Counted from the stretch's first letter, positions 8,405-18,451 are shown. The stretch is DNA of 64,000 nt from Allobosea sp. LC85 (GCF_000735605.1 NZ_JPKG01000017.1:62001-126000); one strand, 5' to 3'. Notes: generated by a model not told the origin, from the sequence alone. Translations and numbers: made by a program.

Positions 8405-9013
8405 ATGAAACTCTACTACGCTCCCGGCGCCTGCTCGCTCTCGCCCCACATCGCGCTGCGCGAAGCCGGCCTGCCCTTCACCCTCGAGAAGGTCGACACC
8501 AAGACCAGGACGACCGAGACCGGCGCCGACTTCACCACAGTCAATCCGCGCGGCTATGTACCGGCCCTGCAGCTCGACAGCGGCGAGGTGCTGACCGAAG
8601 GCGCGGCGATCGTCCAGTACATCGCGGACTTGAAGCCCGAGGCGGAACTCGCGCCAAAGGCCGGAACGCTGGCGCGCGCACGGCTGCAGGAAGAGCTCAA
8701 TTTCATCGCCTCCGAGTTGCACAAGGCCTTCGCGCCGCTGTTCAGCACCACGCTTGGCGACGATGCCAGGCGCGAAGCGAAGGAGAAGGTCGCCCGACGT
8801 TTCGGCGATGTCGAGCAGAAGCTCTCGGACGGGCGCCCCTATCTTCTCGGCGAGACCTTCAGCGTCGCGGACGCCTATCTCTTCGTCGTCACGAACTGGG
8901 CCAACCATACCGGCGTCGCGCTCGATGCCTGGCCGAAGCTCCAGGCTTTCATGCAGCGCCTGACCGGCCGCAACACCGTGCGCCAGGCCATGCAGGCCGA
9001 AGGCCTGATCTGA
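8405..9013 (+). CDS. Glutathione S-transferase, beta-class-like
   Basis: Conjugates or transfers glutathione to electrophiles in the cytosol. The 202-residue product has the N-terminal thioredoxin-like domain (1-78), beginning MKLYYAPGACSLSPH, where the cysteine at position 10 matches the catalytic cysteine of bacterial beta-class enzymes. The cis-proline segment GYVPAL and the ESxAI-like EGAAIVQYI motif also bind glutathione. The helical C-terminal domain ends near RQAMQAEGL. The ATG at 8405 is set by the family start. It is divergent from hxlR and followed after 14 bases by a small NTF2-like gene. Confidence 0.9.
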   Translation: MKLYYAPGACSLSPHIALREAGLPFTLEKVDTKTRTTETGADFTTVNPRGYVPALQLDSGEVLTEGAAIVQYIADLKPEAELAPKAGTLARARLQEELNFIASELHKAFAPLFSTTLGDDARREAKEKVARRFGDVEQKLSDGRPYLLGETFSVADAYLFVVTNWANHTGVALDAWPKLQAFMQRLTGRNTVRQAMQAEGLI

Positions 9014-9027
9014 ACGAGGCGCCTGCG

Positions 9028-9408
9028 ATGGATACCCGGTTTGCCGAAATCGTCGAGGTTCTGACGCGCTATTTCGATGGCCTCTATCACAGCGATGCCG
9101 GCAAGCTCGCCGGGGTCTTCCATCCGCAGGCGATCTATGCCTGCGCCAGCGAGGGCAGTCTCACCCACCTGACCATGGACGCCTATCTGCCCATGGTCGC
9201 AAAGCGTCCCTCCCCGGCAAGCCGGGGCGAGGCGCGGCAGGACCGCATCCTCTCGATCGAGTTCGCCGGGCCGGTGACCGCGCTCGCCCGCGTCGCATGC
9301 GCCATCGGGCCGAAATCCTTCACCGATCTGCTCAGCGTCGTCCAGCTGGATGGGCGCTGGCAAATCATCGCCAAGGTCTTTCACTTCGATCTGGCGGCGT
9401 CTCCGTGA
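9028..9408 (+). CDS. NTF2/SnoaL-like small protein, putative lumazine-binding-type
   Basis: The 126-residue product has the alpha+beta cone pattern of the NTF2-like superfamily: a helix with YFDGLYHSD, then FHPQAIY, a central helix, and strands ending in DGRWQIIAKVFHF. Proteins like this are often called nuclear transport factor 2 family or lumazine-binding, and most have no known reaction. It starts 15 bases after the gst stop with GAACGAGG as a ribosome-binding site, so it is probably co-transcribed with gst under HxlR control. Confidence 0.75.
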   Translation: MDTRFAEIVEVLTRYFDGLYHSDAGKLAGVFHPQAIYACASEGSLTHLTMDAYLPMVAKRPSPASRGEARQDRILSIEFAGPVTALARVACAIGPKSFTDLLSVVQLDGRWQIIAKVFHFDLAASP

Positions 9409-9583
9409 CCGCGCGTTCCCCGTACCGAACGGCCTGTAAAGGAGGAGCGCGCCTGATGTCGATCCAAGCGCGCGGGCGTGGCGGCTGAGCAAGGGCGCCA
9501 ACTCAACGCCGGCATCACCGAAGCCGGCCATCCTCAGCTGGAAGCGCCGGCCGCAATCACGTCAGGGTTGGAGCGAAGCGGGC

Positions 9584-10006
9584 CTAAGCCGGTCCGAGCG
9601 GCATGACGAAGACGGTCTGGCCGTCGAGCGCAGGGCCCATGTCGCGCCAGCCATGCTGGCGATAGAAGCGTGCAGCACGGGTCGTCGCGCCTGTCGTCAG
9701 GTAAGCTTGCCGGTGGCCGTTTCCCGCAAGCCGCTCCAGCGCCGCATCCAGGAGTGCACGACCATGGCCGTGCCCTTCGTGATCGGGATCGATGAACAGC
9801 GCCCAGACGAGAGCCGTCTGGTGGTTGGCGCAGGTGAAGCCGACAACCTCGCCGCCCTCCTCGCTGACGAGGAAGATGGCCTGCTCCATATACCAGGCGA
9901 CCTCCTCATCGCTGACCTTGGAGGGGTCGTGGAGCACGTTCTCCTTCACAGCCTGCCGGATCACGCCGATGCGTGGCAGATCGGCTGGGGTAGCCGCCCG
10001 CAGCAT
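9584..10006 (-). CDS. GNAT-family N-acetyltransferase
   Basis: Small acetyl-CoA-dependent acetyltransferase, 140 residues. The acetyl-CoA loop is degenerate but recognisable (DHEGHGHGRALLDAAL), preceded by the strand ALVWALFIDP and followed by the C-terminal FYRQHGW motif. The substrate is unknown. The ATG at 10006 sits in a TGATG junction with the metH stop, so it is translated from the methionine operon transcript; a GTG one codon upstream is the alternative start. Its place at the end of the operon suggests a methionine-related substrate, but that is only context. Confidence 0.78.
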   Translation of the reverse strand: MLRAATPADLPRIGVIRQAVKENVLHDPSKVSDEEVAWYMEQAIFLVSEEGGEVVGFTCANHQTALVWALFIDPDHEGHGHGRALLDAALERLAGNGHRQAYLTTGATTRAARFYRQHGWRDMGPALDGQTVFVMPLGPA

Positions 10007-13000
10007 CACTCGGCAGCCTCCAGCCGATAGGCGCTGGGCTCATAATTGAGGATCGGCGCAAGCCAGCGCTCGACCTCGTGGATCGCCATGCCCTTGCGCG
10101 CTGCGTAATCCTCGACCTGGTCGCGCTCGACCTTGGCGACACCGAAATAATAGGCGTCCGGATGCGACAGATAGAGCCCCGAGACAGAGGAGCCCGGCCA
10201 CATCGCAAAGCTCTCCGTCAGCTTCACGCCGACCCGCCGCTCGGCCTGCAGCAACTCGAACAGCGTTTCCTTCTCGGTATGGTCGGGCTGGGCCGGATAG
10301 CCCGGCGCCGGCCGGATGCCGCGATACTCCTCGCGGATCAAATCGTCATTGGCGAGGTTCTCGTCGGGTGCATAGCCCCAGAACTGCGTGCGAACGAGCT
10401 GGTGCATGCGTTCGGCCATCGCCTCTGCGAAGCGGTCGGCCAGCGCCTTGACCATGATCGAGCGGTAATCGTCGTTGTCACGAGCGAACTTCTCGGAAAT
10501 GCGCTCCTCTTCCGCGCCCGCTGTCACGACAAAGGCGCCGATGTAATCAGGCCGTTCGATGGCCTCGGGCGCGATGAAGTCCGAGATGCACATGTTCGGC
10601 TTGCCGTCGCGCTTGGAAAGCTGCTGACGCAACCCATGGAAGGTCGCGAGCATGTCCTGGCGGCTCTCCCCGGTATAAAGCCGGATGTCGTCCCCAACGG
10701 CATTGGCCGGCCAGAAGCCGATCACCGCCTTGGGATTGAACCAGCGCTCCTCGACGATGCGCTTCAGCATCGCCTGCGCATCGTCCCAGAGCGCACGTGC
10801 CGCCTCGCCCTGCTTCTCGTCCTGCAAGATCGCAGGGAAGCGTCCCTTCATCTCCCAGGTCTGGAAGAACGGCGTCCAGTCGATCACCGGCACGAGATCG
10901 GCGATGTCATAGGTCCGGAACACGCGCGTGCCGAGGAAGCTCGGCTTCGGCGGGGTGTAGCTCGCCCAATCCGCCTTGAAGGCGTTGGCCCGCGCCTTCG
11001 CGAGCGGCAGGCGCTGCTTGTCGGCCTCCGAGCGTCGGTGGGCGGCCGCGACCTTGGCATATTCACCCCTGACGCCCTCGACATAGGCCGGCTTTTGGTC
11101 CTGCGAGAGCAGGCTCGAGACGACACCGACAGCGCGCGACGCGTCGGTGACATAGACCGTCTGACCCTGGCTATAGGCCGGATGGATCTTCACCGCCGTA
11201 TGCACGCGGCTGGTCGTTGCGCCGCCGATCAGGAGCGGAATATCGAAGCCTTCGCGCTCCATCTCGGAGGCGACGGTGACCATCTCGTCGAGCGAAGGCG
11301 TGATCAGGCCGGAGAGGCCGATGATGTCGACCTTCTCCTTGCGCGCAACATCGAGGATCTTCTGCGTGGGCACCATCACGCCGAGGTCGATGACCTCGTA
11401 ATTATTGCACTGCAGCACGACGCCGACGATGTTCTTGCCGATGTCATGGACATCGCCCTTCACGGTCGCCATCAGCACCTTGCCGGCGGCCGAACGCTCG
11501 GAGCCACCGTTCAGGCGCTTCTCCTCCTCCATGTAAGGCATCAGATAGGCCACGGCCTGCTTCATCACGCGAGCGGATTTCACCACCTGCGGCAGGAACA
11601 TCTTGCCGGCGCCGAACAGATCTCCGACCACGTTCATGCCGGCCATCAGCGGCCCCTCGATGACATGGAGCGGCTTCTCGGCCGCAGCGCGTGCCTCCTC
11701 GACATCGGTGTCGATGAAGGCGGTGATGCCGTTGACCAGCGCGTATTCCAGCCGCTTCTCGACCGGGTTATCGCGCCAGGCCATGTCCTTGCCGGAAATC
11801 GCGACCGAACCGTCGCCCTTGAAGCGCGGGGCTGCATCGAGCAGGCGCTCGGTCGAATCCTTGCGACGGTTGAGGACGACATCCTCGCAGAGTTCGCGCA
11901 GTTCCGGATCGAGATCGTCATAGGAGCCGAGCTGGCCCGCATTGACGATGCCCATGTCCATGCCGGCCTTGATGCAGTGGTACAGGAACACCGAATGCAT
12001 CGCTTCGCGGACCTTCTCGTTGCCGCGGAACGAGAAGGACAGGTTTGAGACGCCGCCCGAGATATGGGCATGCGGCAGGGTCTCGCGGATCGCCTTGGTC
12101 GCCTCGATGAAGTCGTTGCCGTAGTTGTCGTGCTCCTCGATGCCGGTCGCGACGGCAAAGATGTTGGGATCGAAGATGATGTCCTCGGGCGGGAAACCGA
12201 TCTGCTCGGTCAAGAGCTTGTAGGCCCGTGTGCAGATCTCGATCTTGCGCTCGAAGGTGTCGGCCTGGCCGGTTTCGTCGAAGGCCATCACCACGACGGC
12301 TGCGCCGTAGTTGCGGCAGATGCGGGCGTGTTCGAGGAAAGCCTCCTCGCCTTCCTTCATCGAGATCGAATTGACGATCGGCTTGCCCTGGATCGTCTTC
12401 AGGCCGGCTTCGATGACGTGGAATTTCGACGAGTCGACCATGATCGGCACCCGGGAGATATCAGGCTCCGAGGCGATCAGATTGCAGAACTCGGTCATTG
12501 CCTTCTCGGAATCGAGCAGGCCCTCGTCCATGTTGATGTCGATGACCTGCGCACCATTGGCGACCTGGTCACGCGCGACATCCAGCGCGGCGGCGAAGTC
12601 GCCTTCCTTGACCAGCTTGCGGAAGCGGGCCGACCCGGTAACGTTGGTGCGCTCGCCGACATTGACGAAGGGAATGGTCTCGTCGAGCGTGAAGGGCTCG
12701 AGCCCTGCCAGCCGCAGATACCGTTTGATTTCCGGCACCGCGCGAGGCGCCTTGCCGGCGACGGCTTCCGCGATGGCGCGGATATGGCCAGGCGTCGTGC
12801 CGCAGCAGCCGCCGACGACATTCACGAGCCCGGCATCGGCGAATTCGGCCAGCATGCCGGCCGTCGCCTCGGGGCTTTCGTCATACATGCCGAATTCGTT
12901 GGGCAGGCCGGCATTCGGATAGGCGCAGATCAGCGTGTCGGCAACGCGCGACAGATCCTTGATATGCGCCCGCATCTCGCGCGCGCCGAGCGCACAGTTG

Positions 13001-13779
13001 AGGCCGACTGTCAGCGGCGCGGCATGGCGGATCGCGTTCCAGAACGCTTCCGTGGTCTGGCCCGAGAGCGTGCGCCCCGAAAGGTCGGTGATCGTGCCGG
13101 AGATCATCACCGGCAGGCGCAGGCCCTTCTCGCGATAGACCTCCTCGATGGCAACGATCGCAGCCTTGGCGTTGAGCGTGTCGAAGATGGTTTCGACCAG
13201 TATCAGCTCGGAGCCACCATCGATCAGGCCGCGCACCTGTTCGGCATAGGATTCGCGCACCTGATCGAAGGTCACGGCGCGGAAGCCGGGATTGTTCACA
13301 TCCGGCGAGATCGAAAGCGTGCGGTTCGTCGGCCCGATCGCGCCGGCGACGAAGCGACGGCGCCCATCGGCCTTCTCAGCGAGAGCGGCCGCTTCGCGCG
13401 CGAGCTTCGCCGAGGCGACGTTCAACTCATAGGCCAGCGCCTCCATGCCGTAATCGGCCTGGGCGATCTGCGTCGACGAAAACGTGTTGGTCTCGACGAT
13501 GTCGGCACCCGCCTGGAAATAGGCCAGGTGGATTTCGCGAATCGCATCCGGCTGGGTCAGGACCAGCAGGTCGTTATTGCCCTTGAGATCGTGGTTCCAG
13601 CCCTTGAAGCGCTCGCCGCGAAATTCGGCCTCCGAGAGCTTCAGGTTCTGGATCTGCGTCCCCATCGCACCGTCCAGCACGAGGATGCGCTCGGACGCGG
13701 ACTGGCGAAGCGCGCACTCGATCTCGATGCCATCGACCTGGCTGGGATTGTAGTCTGACATCGCGAGCGCCTTCGTCAT
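10006..13779 (-). CDS. metH: Cobalamin-dependent methionine synthase
   Basis: Transfers the methyl group of 5-methyl-tetrahydrofolate to homocysteine through methylcobalamin. All four modules are present in 1257 residues. The homocysteine/zinc barrel is about 30-350, with ligands C262, C325 and C326. The pterin-binding barrel is about 365-640. The cobalamin-binding module is about 650-900, with H778 in GDVHDIGKN as the cobalt ligand. The AdoMet reactivation domain covers about 930-1245. Full length matches E. coli MetH (1227). An in-frame ATG at 13761 with GAAGG eight bases upstream is an equally good start. It follows metF on the same strand, so this organism appears to use the B12-dependent route. 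Confidence 0.97.
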   Translation of the reverse strand: MTKALAMSDYNPSQVDGIEIECALRQSASERILVLDGAMGTQIQNLKLSEAEFRGERFKGWNHDLKGNNDLLVLTQPDAIREIHLAYFQAGADIVETNTFSSTQIAQADYGMEALAYELNVASAKLAREAAALAEKADGRRRFVAGAIGPTNRTLSISPDVNNPGFRAVTFDQVRESYAEQVRGLIDGGSELILVETIFDTLNAKAAIVAIEEVYREKGLRLPVMISGTITDLSGRTLSGQTTEAFWNAIRHAAPLTVGLNCALGAREMRAHIKDLSRVADTLICAYPNAGLPNEFGMYDESPEATAGMLAEFADAGLVNVVGGCCGTTPGHIRAIAEAVAGKAPRAVPEIKRYLRLAGLEPFTLDETIPFVNVGERTNVTGSARFRKLVKEGDFAAALDVARDQVANGAQVIDINMDEGLLDSEKAMTEFCNLIASEPDISRVPIMVDSSKFHVIEAGLKTIQGKPIVNSISMKEGEEAFLEHARICRNYGAAVVVMAFDETGQADTFERKIEICTRAYKLLTEQIGFPPEDIIFDPNIFAVATGIEEHDNYGNDFIEATKAIRETLPHAHISGGVSNLSFSFRGNEKVREAMHSVFLYHCIKAGMDMGIVNAGQLGSYDDLDPELRELCEDVVLNRRKDSTERLLDAAPRFKGDGSVAISGKDMAWRDNPVEKRLEYALVNGITAFIDTDVEEARAAAEKPLHVIEGPLMAGMNVVGDLFGAGKMFLPQVVKSARVMKQAVAYLMPYMEEEKRLNGGSERSAAGKVLMATVKGDVHDIGKNIVGVVLQCNNYEVIDLGVMVPTQKILDVARKEKVDIIGLSGLITPSLDEMVTVASEMEREGFDIPLLIGGATTSRVHTAVKIHPAYSQGQTVYVTDASRAVGVVSSLLSQDQKPAYVEGVRGEYAKVAAAHRRSEADKQRLPLAKARANAFKADWASYTPPKPSFLGTRVFRTYDIADLVPVIDWTPFFQTWEMKGRFPAILQDEKQGEAARALWDDAQAMLKRIVEERWFNPKAVIGFWPANAVGDDIRLYTGESRQDMLATFHGLRQQLSKRDGKPNMCISDFIAPEAIERPDYIGAFVVTAGAEEERISEKFARDNDDYRSIMVKALADRFAEAMAERMHQLVRTQFWGYAPDENLANDDLIREEYRGIRPAPGYPAQPDHTEKETLFELLQAERRVGVKLTESFAMWPGSSVSGLYLSHPDAYYFGVAKVERDQVEDYAARKGMAIHEVERWLAPILNYEPSAYRLEAAE

Positions 13780-13803
13780 GAAACTCTGTTCCTATGGTCT
13801 TCC

Positions 13804-13880
13804 CGTCATTGCGAGGAGCAAAGCGACGAAGCAATCCAGAGGCCACTCAGACAGGCCGGATCGCCTCGCTCCCAATGACG
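13804..13880. repeat. Palindromic intergenic repeat between metF and metH
   Basis: The ends CGTCATTG (13804-13811) and CAATGACG (13873-13880) are inverted copies enclosing a sequence with GAAGCAATCC. The layout is that of a dispersed intergenic repeat I recall from Rhizobiales genomes. It lies inside the operon, so the transcript would carry a hairpin between the two cistrons. Confidence 0.6.
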
Positions 13881-13889
13881 GCTGGCACG

Positions 13890-14804
13890 CTATTCCGCGG
13901 CCGCCTGCTGCTGCACGGTCCTGTCGGGCTTCAAGCCGACCAGATGGCAGATCGCATAGACCAGGTCGGCCTTGTTCATCGTGTAGAAATGCAGGTCCGA
14001 GACGCCGCGGTCGATCAGGTCGAGCACCTGCTCGGCGCAAACCGCGGCCGCCACGAGCCGGCGCGTCGCGGCGTCGTCTTCCAGGCCCTCGAACCGGTCG
14101 GCCAGCCATTGCGGTACGCTCGCGCCGGTCTTGGTAGCGAAGCTCGCCGTCTGCTTGAAATTCTGGACGGGAACGATGCCGGGCAGGATCGGGATGTCGA
14201 TTCCCCGAGCCCGAACCTTGTCGAGATAGCGAAAATAGACGTCGTTATCGAAGAAGAACTGTGTGATCGCCCGGGTTGCGCCGGCATCGACCTTCTTCTT
14301 CAGGGCATCGATATCGGCATCGAGCGAGGCCGCTTCCGGATGCTTCTCGGGATAAGCCGAAACCGTCACCTCGAAATCACCGACGCGCCGGATCCCGGCA
14401 ACGAGATCGGAGGTCTGGTGATAGCCCTGCGGGTGCGGCTCGTAGACTGTTCCAAGCCCACCGGCCGGGTCACCACGCAGCGCCACGATATGGCGCACGC
14501 CGGCCGCCCAATAGGAGCGGATGACGTCATCAACCTCGGCGCAGGTGGCCGAAACGCAGGTCAGGTGCGCGGCCGGCTTCAGCCGGGTCTCCTCAACCAT
14601 GCGCTTGACGGTGTTATGGGTGCGTTCACGTGTCGAACCGCCTGCGCCATAGGTCACCGACACGAAGGTTGGACCAAGCGGCTCGAGACGGCGCACGCTC
14701 TCCCAGAGTGTCGTCTCCATCTCCGGCGTCTTCGGCGGAAAGAACTCGAAAGAGACGCTGGGCCGGCGGGTGCCGTGCCGGCTGGGGCGAAACGCATTCA
14801 TCAA
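13890..14804 (-). CDS. metF: Methylenetetrahydrofolate reductase
   Basis: Reduces 5,10-methylene-THF to 5-methyl-THF, the methyl donor for MetH. The 304-residue TIM-barrel protein starts with the family motif SFEFFPPKT (about 18-26), followed by VSVTYGAGGS near 49-58. It has the FAD-contacting ALRGDP loop and the conserved ITQFFFDND segment. It overlaps the upstream ArsR-methyltransferase gene by 4 bp and precedes metH by about 110 bp. The operon therefore contains both enzymes that make methionine from one-carbon units, preceded by a probable S-adenosylhomocysteine-linked regulator. Confidence 0.96.
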   Translation of the reverse strand: MMNAFRPSRHGTRRPSVSFEFFPPKTPEMETTLWESVRRLEPLGPTFVSVTYGAGGSTRERTHNTVKRMVEETRLKPAAHLTCVSATCAEVDDVIRSYWAAGVRHIVALRGDPAGGLGTVYEPHPQGYHQTSDLVAGIRRVGDFEVTVSAYPEKHPEAASLDADIDALKKKVDAGATRAITQFFFDNDVYFRYLDKVRARGIDIPILPGIVPVQNFKQTASFATKTGASVPQWLADRFEGLEDDAATRRLVAAAVCAEQVLDLIDRGVSDLHFYTMNKADLVYAICHLVGLKPDRTVQQQAAAE

Positions 14805-15832
14805 GCCACCTCGAAACTGGAATTCTTGCGCAGTGGGAAATCCCCCTGCACGCGCCGGTCACGTCCGCGCCAGAGCATCACAGAGAGTTGGCCGGACGCC
14901 CCCTCGGCCGACGTCACCTCTTCGGAGAGGTCGCAGCTCAACCCTGCCTCCGCAAACCAGCCCGCGATCTGCGCCCGTGAGAAACCGAGCCGGCGATGCG
15001 CGTGCTCGGTCCGCAGGAACTCCATCTCGTGCGGCGCGAAATCGACCACGATCAGCCGGCCGCCGGGAGCGAGCATTGCGGCGGCCTCGCGCAGCGCGCG
15101 GCCGGGGTCGTCGAGAAAATGCAGAACCTGATGGATGATGACGAGATCGAAGGTCCCGCGCGCGAAAGGCAAGGCGTGAATGTCGCCCTGTCGCAGCTCA
15201 ACCCGGGACAGGCCCGCCTTCTCGAGATTGGCGCGCGCCACCGCGAGCATGGCATGGCTGGCATCGACACCAATGGCACGGCCGAATTTCGGGGCGATCC
15301 GCTCCAGCATCCGGCCGGTCCCCGTGCCAAGGTCGAGCACCGCGCCGGAAGAGCCCTCCCCGGCCGCCGCCTCGACAGCCGCCTCGACGGCGTCATCGGG
15401 GACATGCAGGGAGCGCAGCCGATCCCAGTCCCGAGCCACGCTGGCGAAATAGGACTGCGCCGCCTCGGCGCGCGCGGAGCGAACGGCCGCGAGCCTCTCG
15501 CGATCCGCAGCGAGTTCCGGATCCGCCCGGTCGAGCCATGCAGCCAGGGAGGCAGCGAAGGCGCCGCCCGCCCCCGACTCGTCGAGCCGGAAGAAGGCCC
15601 AGGCTCCCTCGCGATAGCGCCGCACCAGCCCGGCCTCGGCCAGGAGCTTGAGATGGCGGGAAATGCGGGGCTGAGACTGCCCGAGAATGTCGGTCAGATC
15701 CGAAACAGAGAGTTCGCCCTCCGCCAACAGCGCCAGGATACGCAGCCGCGTCTCCTCGCCGGCCGCGCGCAGGCCCGCAAGCAAGGATGACGAGGACAGC
15801 GTCGTGGGTTGGCGCAAGCGATTAGCTTTCAA
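14801..15832 (-). CDS. ArsR-type regulator fused to a SAM-dependent methyltransferase domain (SahR-like)
   Basis: A 343-residue fusion. Residues 14-90 are an ArsR winged helix (LRAAGEETRLRILALLAEG, then SQPRISRHLKLLAEAGLV). Residues 150-260 are a class I methyltransferase fold with VLDLGTGTGR, the acidic VDAS end of strand 2 and the DLVIIHQVLHFLDD motif. In proteobacteria such fusions regulate methionine-cycle genes in response to S-adenosylhomocysteine (family knowledge; assignment here is inference). The start is TTG 15832 by reading-frame limit. It heads the metF-metH operon and a palindrome lies at its promoter, so autoregulation of the whole operon is likely. Confidence 0.85.
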   Translation of the reverse strand: MKANRLRQPTTLSSSSLLAGLRAAGEETRLRILALLAEGELSVSDLTDILGQSQPRISRHLKLLAEAGLVRRYREGAWAFFRLDESGAGGAFAASLAAWLDRADPELAADRERLAAVRSARAEAAQSYFASVARDWDRLRSLHVPDDAVEAAVEAAAGEGSSGAVLDLGTGTGRMLERIAPKFGRAIGVDASHAMLAVARANLEKAGLSRVELRQGDIHALPFARGTFDLVIIHQVLHFLDDPGRALREAAAMLAPGGRLIVVDFAPHEMEFLRTEHAHRRLGFSRAQIAGWFAEAGLSCDLSEEVTSAEGASGQLSVMLWRGRDRRVQGDFPLRKNSSFEVA

Positions 15833-15844
15833 AGCGTAGAAAAA

Positions 15845-15866
15845 GATATAAAGATATCTTTATGTC
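15845..15866 (-). promoter_or_regulatory. Palindromic operator and -35 box before the methionine operon
   Basis: ATAAAGATATCTTTAT (15848-15863) is a perfect 16-bp palindrome, and the symmetry extends to 22 bp with one mismatch pair. Its right edge overlaps a perfect minus-strand TTGACA (15868-15863). A repressor bound here would cover the promoter. It is the likely site for the adjacent ArsR-methyltransferase regulator (inference). Confidence 0.65.
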
Positions 15867-15943
15867 AAAAAGGGAGAAAACGCAAGCACCCTCCGCGCGT
15901 CAGCGAGATCCTGCGCACCCTGTTACGCCAATGGCCGCATTGC

Positions 15944-17335
15944 TCAGCGCCGCATCGCCGCTTCGAGCGCATGGAAGATGCGAGGGTCCGACGATTGCGC
16001 AACATTGAAGCGCAGGAAGCGCCCCGCCGATAGCGACATGCTGAAGGCATTTCCGGGAGCCAGGACGATATTCTGCACCAGCACACGCTGCGCGATCTCG
16101 GCGGCATCCAGCCCGTCCGGCAGGCGACACCACAGGAACATGCCGGCACGCGGCTCGACCCATGGCTCGATTCCGATGGCTTTCAACCGCCCGCCGGTCT
16201 CCGTCATGGCGCGACCCAGCCGCCCGCGCAGGCCGTCCATATGCTTGCGATAGGTTCCGTCCTTCAAGACGCCCAGCACAAATTCCGCGGAGACCCGGCT
16301 GGCCCCGAAGGAGGTGGCGATCTTGAGATCAGTCAGCCCCTCGATCCAGTCGCGCCGCGCCGCAATGAAGCCGCATCGCAGCGAGGCCGACAGCGTCTTG
16401 GAGAAGCTGCCGATATGCACGACCCGATCGAGACCATCGAAAGCGGCGAGCCGCGGCGCCGGCTCCAGCTCGAAATCGGCAAAGATATCGTCCTCGATGA
16501 TCGTCAGCCCCGACTGTTCAGCCAGCTTGAGCACCCGATGCGCGATCACAGGAGACAGCACGGCTCCCGTTGGATTGTGCAGCGCGGAATTGGTGACATA
16601 GAGCCGTGGCCGATGCTCGGCGAGCACATGTTCGAAGCGCACGATATCGGGACCGTTTGGCGTGTAGGGGACACTGACGATCCTGGCTCGATGAGCCCGC
16701 AGCAGAGCCTGGAAGTTGAAGTAGCAGGGGTCGTCGACCACCACCGTATCCCCCGGCTCGATCAGGAAGCGGCAGAGCAGGTCGATGGCCTGGGTTCCGG
16801 ACTCGGTCAGCATGATCTGGTCGGGCCTGGCCTCGATGCCGCGCTCTGCCACGCGCCGGGCGAGCAGATGGCGAAGCGGCAGCAGCCCGAGTGGCGTGCC
16901 ATAGTCGGTCAATGTGGAGGCATCGGCGCGCGAGAGCGATCGCAGCGTTCTGCGAAGACTCTCCTCCGGCAGCCACGATGCGGGCAGCCAGCCGCAGCCG
17001 GGCTTCAGGAAATCCTCACCGGCCTCCAGCGATTGTCGCGACACCCAGAGCGGATCGACCGCACGGTCGAGCCTGGGACCGATCTCCGCCAGCGACAGGG
17101 GTGGCAGATGGCCCGCGACGTAGAAACCGGAGCCGCGCCGCGAGCGGATTGCGCCCTCTGCGGCAAGCCGGTCATACGCTTCGACCACCGTCGACTTCGA
17201 GACGCCCATCGTTTCGGCAAAGCCGCGGATCGAGGGCAGCTTGGCCCCCGGAGCCAATATGCGCCCCGCCATGCGCTGGCGAACAGCCTGCATGACTCGC
17301 CCGACAAGCGTGCCGTCATCGTCCAAGAGCGTCAT
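15944..17335 (-). CDS. MocR-type regulator: GntR winged helix fused to aminotransferase-like domain
   Basis: The 463-residue chain has a GntR-type winged helix at about 10-75 (LPSIRGFAETMGVSKSTVVEAYDRLAAEG). It continues with a class I aminotransferase fold (about 100-460) that includes the PLP-binding lysine in SFSKTLSASLRCGF. MocR proteins sense amino acids, vitamin B6 forms or GABA and usually activate a neighbouring gene. Here the neighbour is a divergent EamA transporter 116 bp away, whose gene it probably controls. A short TGCAT/ATGCA inverted pair lies between them (17375-17392). The aminotransferase activity itself may be lost or vestigial; I cannot tell. Confidence 0.9.
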   Translation of the reverse strand: MTLLDDDGTLVGRVMQAVRQRMAGRILAPGAKLPSIRGFAETMGVSKSTVVEAYDRLAAEGAIRSRRGSGFYVAGHLPPLSLAEIGPRLDRAVDPLWVSRQSLEAGEDFLKPGCGWLPASWLPEESLRRTLRSLSRADASTLTDYGTPLGLLPLRHLLARRVAERGIEARPDQIMLTESGTQAIDLLCRFLIEPGDTVVVDDPCYFNFQALLRAHRARIVSVPYTPNGPDIVRFEHVLAEHRPRLYVTNSALHNPTGAVLSPVIAHRVLKLAEQSGLTIIEDDIFADFELEPAPRLAAFDGLDRVVHIGSFSKTLSASLRCGFIAARRDWIEGLTDLKIATSFGASRVSAEFVLGVLKDGTYRKHMDGLRGRLGRAMTETGGRLKAIGIEPWVEPRAGMFLWCRLPDGLDAAEIAQRVLVQNIVLAPGNAFSMSLSAGRFLRFNVAQSSDPRIFHALEAAMRR

Positions 17336-17451
17336 CCGATCGCCTAATTGTATTGCTCGTACGGCAGGACAGTTTGCATCAACTGTTATGCACCGTCTCT
17401 GGCAAAAGATGCATATCCCGGCGAATGCAGGCCGCGAACGGAATCTTCCTG

Positions 17452-18315
17452 ATGGACAAGAGCATGAGCGGTTGGATCAACGGGTTTCTCGGCGTGCTGA
17501 TCTTCAGCGCCTCGCTGCCTGCAACGCGTGTTGCCGTGATCGATCTCGACCCTGTCTTTCTGACCGCCGCGCGCGCTGCAATTGCTGGCCTGTTGGGCCT
17601 GTGCCTGCTTCTCGCCTTCCGGCAGACCCGGCCGCAGCGGAGCGACCTTCTCCCGCTCATCGTGGTGGCGCTGAGCGTTGTCGTCGGCTTCCCGCTGCTG
17701 ACGGCGCTGGCGCTGAAACATGTCAGTTCGGCCCATTCGATCGTCTTCATCGGCCTTCTGCCGCTGGCGACGGCGAGCTTCGGCGTCCTGCGCGGCGGCG
17801 AGCGTCCTCGCCCGGTCTTCTGGCTGTTTTCCTGCCTGGGCAGCACGCTCGTCGCAGGATTTGCGATGACCCAGGGCTTTGTCGCCTCCCCGGTCGGGGA
17901 CCTGCTGATGCTCGCCGCGGTCATCATCTGCGGCCTCGGCTACGCCGAGGGAGCGCGGCTGTCGCGAAAGCTCGGAGGCTGGCAGGTGATTTCCTGGGCG
18001 CTGGTGCTCTCCCTGCCCGTCATGGTCACGCTCAGCGCAATGACCTTTCCGGACTCGCTTGCGGATGTCGGCCGGCCAGCCTGGCTCGGCCTCGCCTATG
18101 TCTCGGTGTTCAGCATGCTGGTGGGGTTCGTGTTCTGGTATCGCGGCCTGGCGCAGGGCGGTATCGCCGCCGTCGGGCAGCTGCAATTGCTGCAGCCCTT
18201 TTTTGGGCTGATGCTCGCCGCGCTGCTGCTGCATGAGGCCGTGAGCTGGCCCATGGTCGCCGTCACCGCCGGCGTGGCACTCTGTGTGGCAGGTGCCAAA
18301 CGCTTCGCGCGGTAG
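17452..18315 (+). CDS. EamA/DMT-family membrane transporter
   Basis: Drug/metabolite transporter superfamily protein with about ten transmembrane helices in 287 residues and the two internal repeats typical of EamA (halves meet near residue 140). The start at ATG 17452 has a GGA-type ribosome site eight bases upstream; the longer frame adds only non-hydrophobic residues. It is likely an exporter or importer of an amino acid or small metabolite, given its divergent pairing with a MocR regulator. The first helix begins at about residue 7 (WINGFLGVLIFSASL). Confidence 0.85.
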   Translation: MDKSMSGWINGFLGVLIFSASLPATRVAVIDLDPVFLTAARAAIAGLLGLCLLLAFRQTRPQRSDLLPLIVVALSVVVGFPLLTALALKHVSSAHSIVFIGLLPLATASFGVLRGGERPRPVFWLFSCLGSTLVAGFAMTQGFVASPVGDLLMLAAVIICGLGYAEGARLSRKLGGWQVISWALVLSLPVMVTLSAMTFPDSLADVGRPAWLGLAYVSVFSMLVGFVFWYRGLAQGGIAAVGQLQLLQPFFGLMLAALLLHEAVSWPMVAVTAGVALCVAGAKRFAR

Positions 18316-18451
18316 TCCGTGTGGCGGAACCGCCACGGCATCGGCAGGGTCTGGAGCCAGCCCCACATCCCGAACAGTGGGTGGGCCGCGCGCGACCGCC
18401 CATCATAGCGGCCGTTTCAAGGGTCGCCATGAGCGCGCGAGGCCCGAGAGG

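Noticed and set aside
10078..13758. Two very long plus-strand open frames antisense to metH
   Set aside because: GC-rich codon composition opens the antisense frame; metH has all its motifs on the other strand and no second gene is credible.
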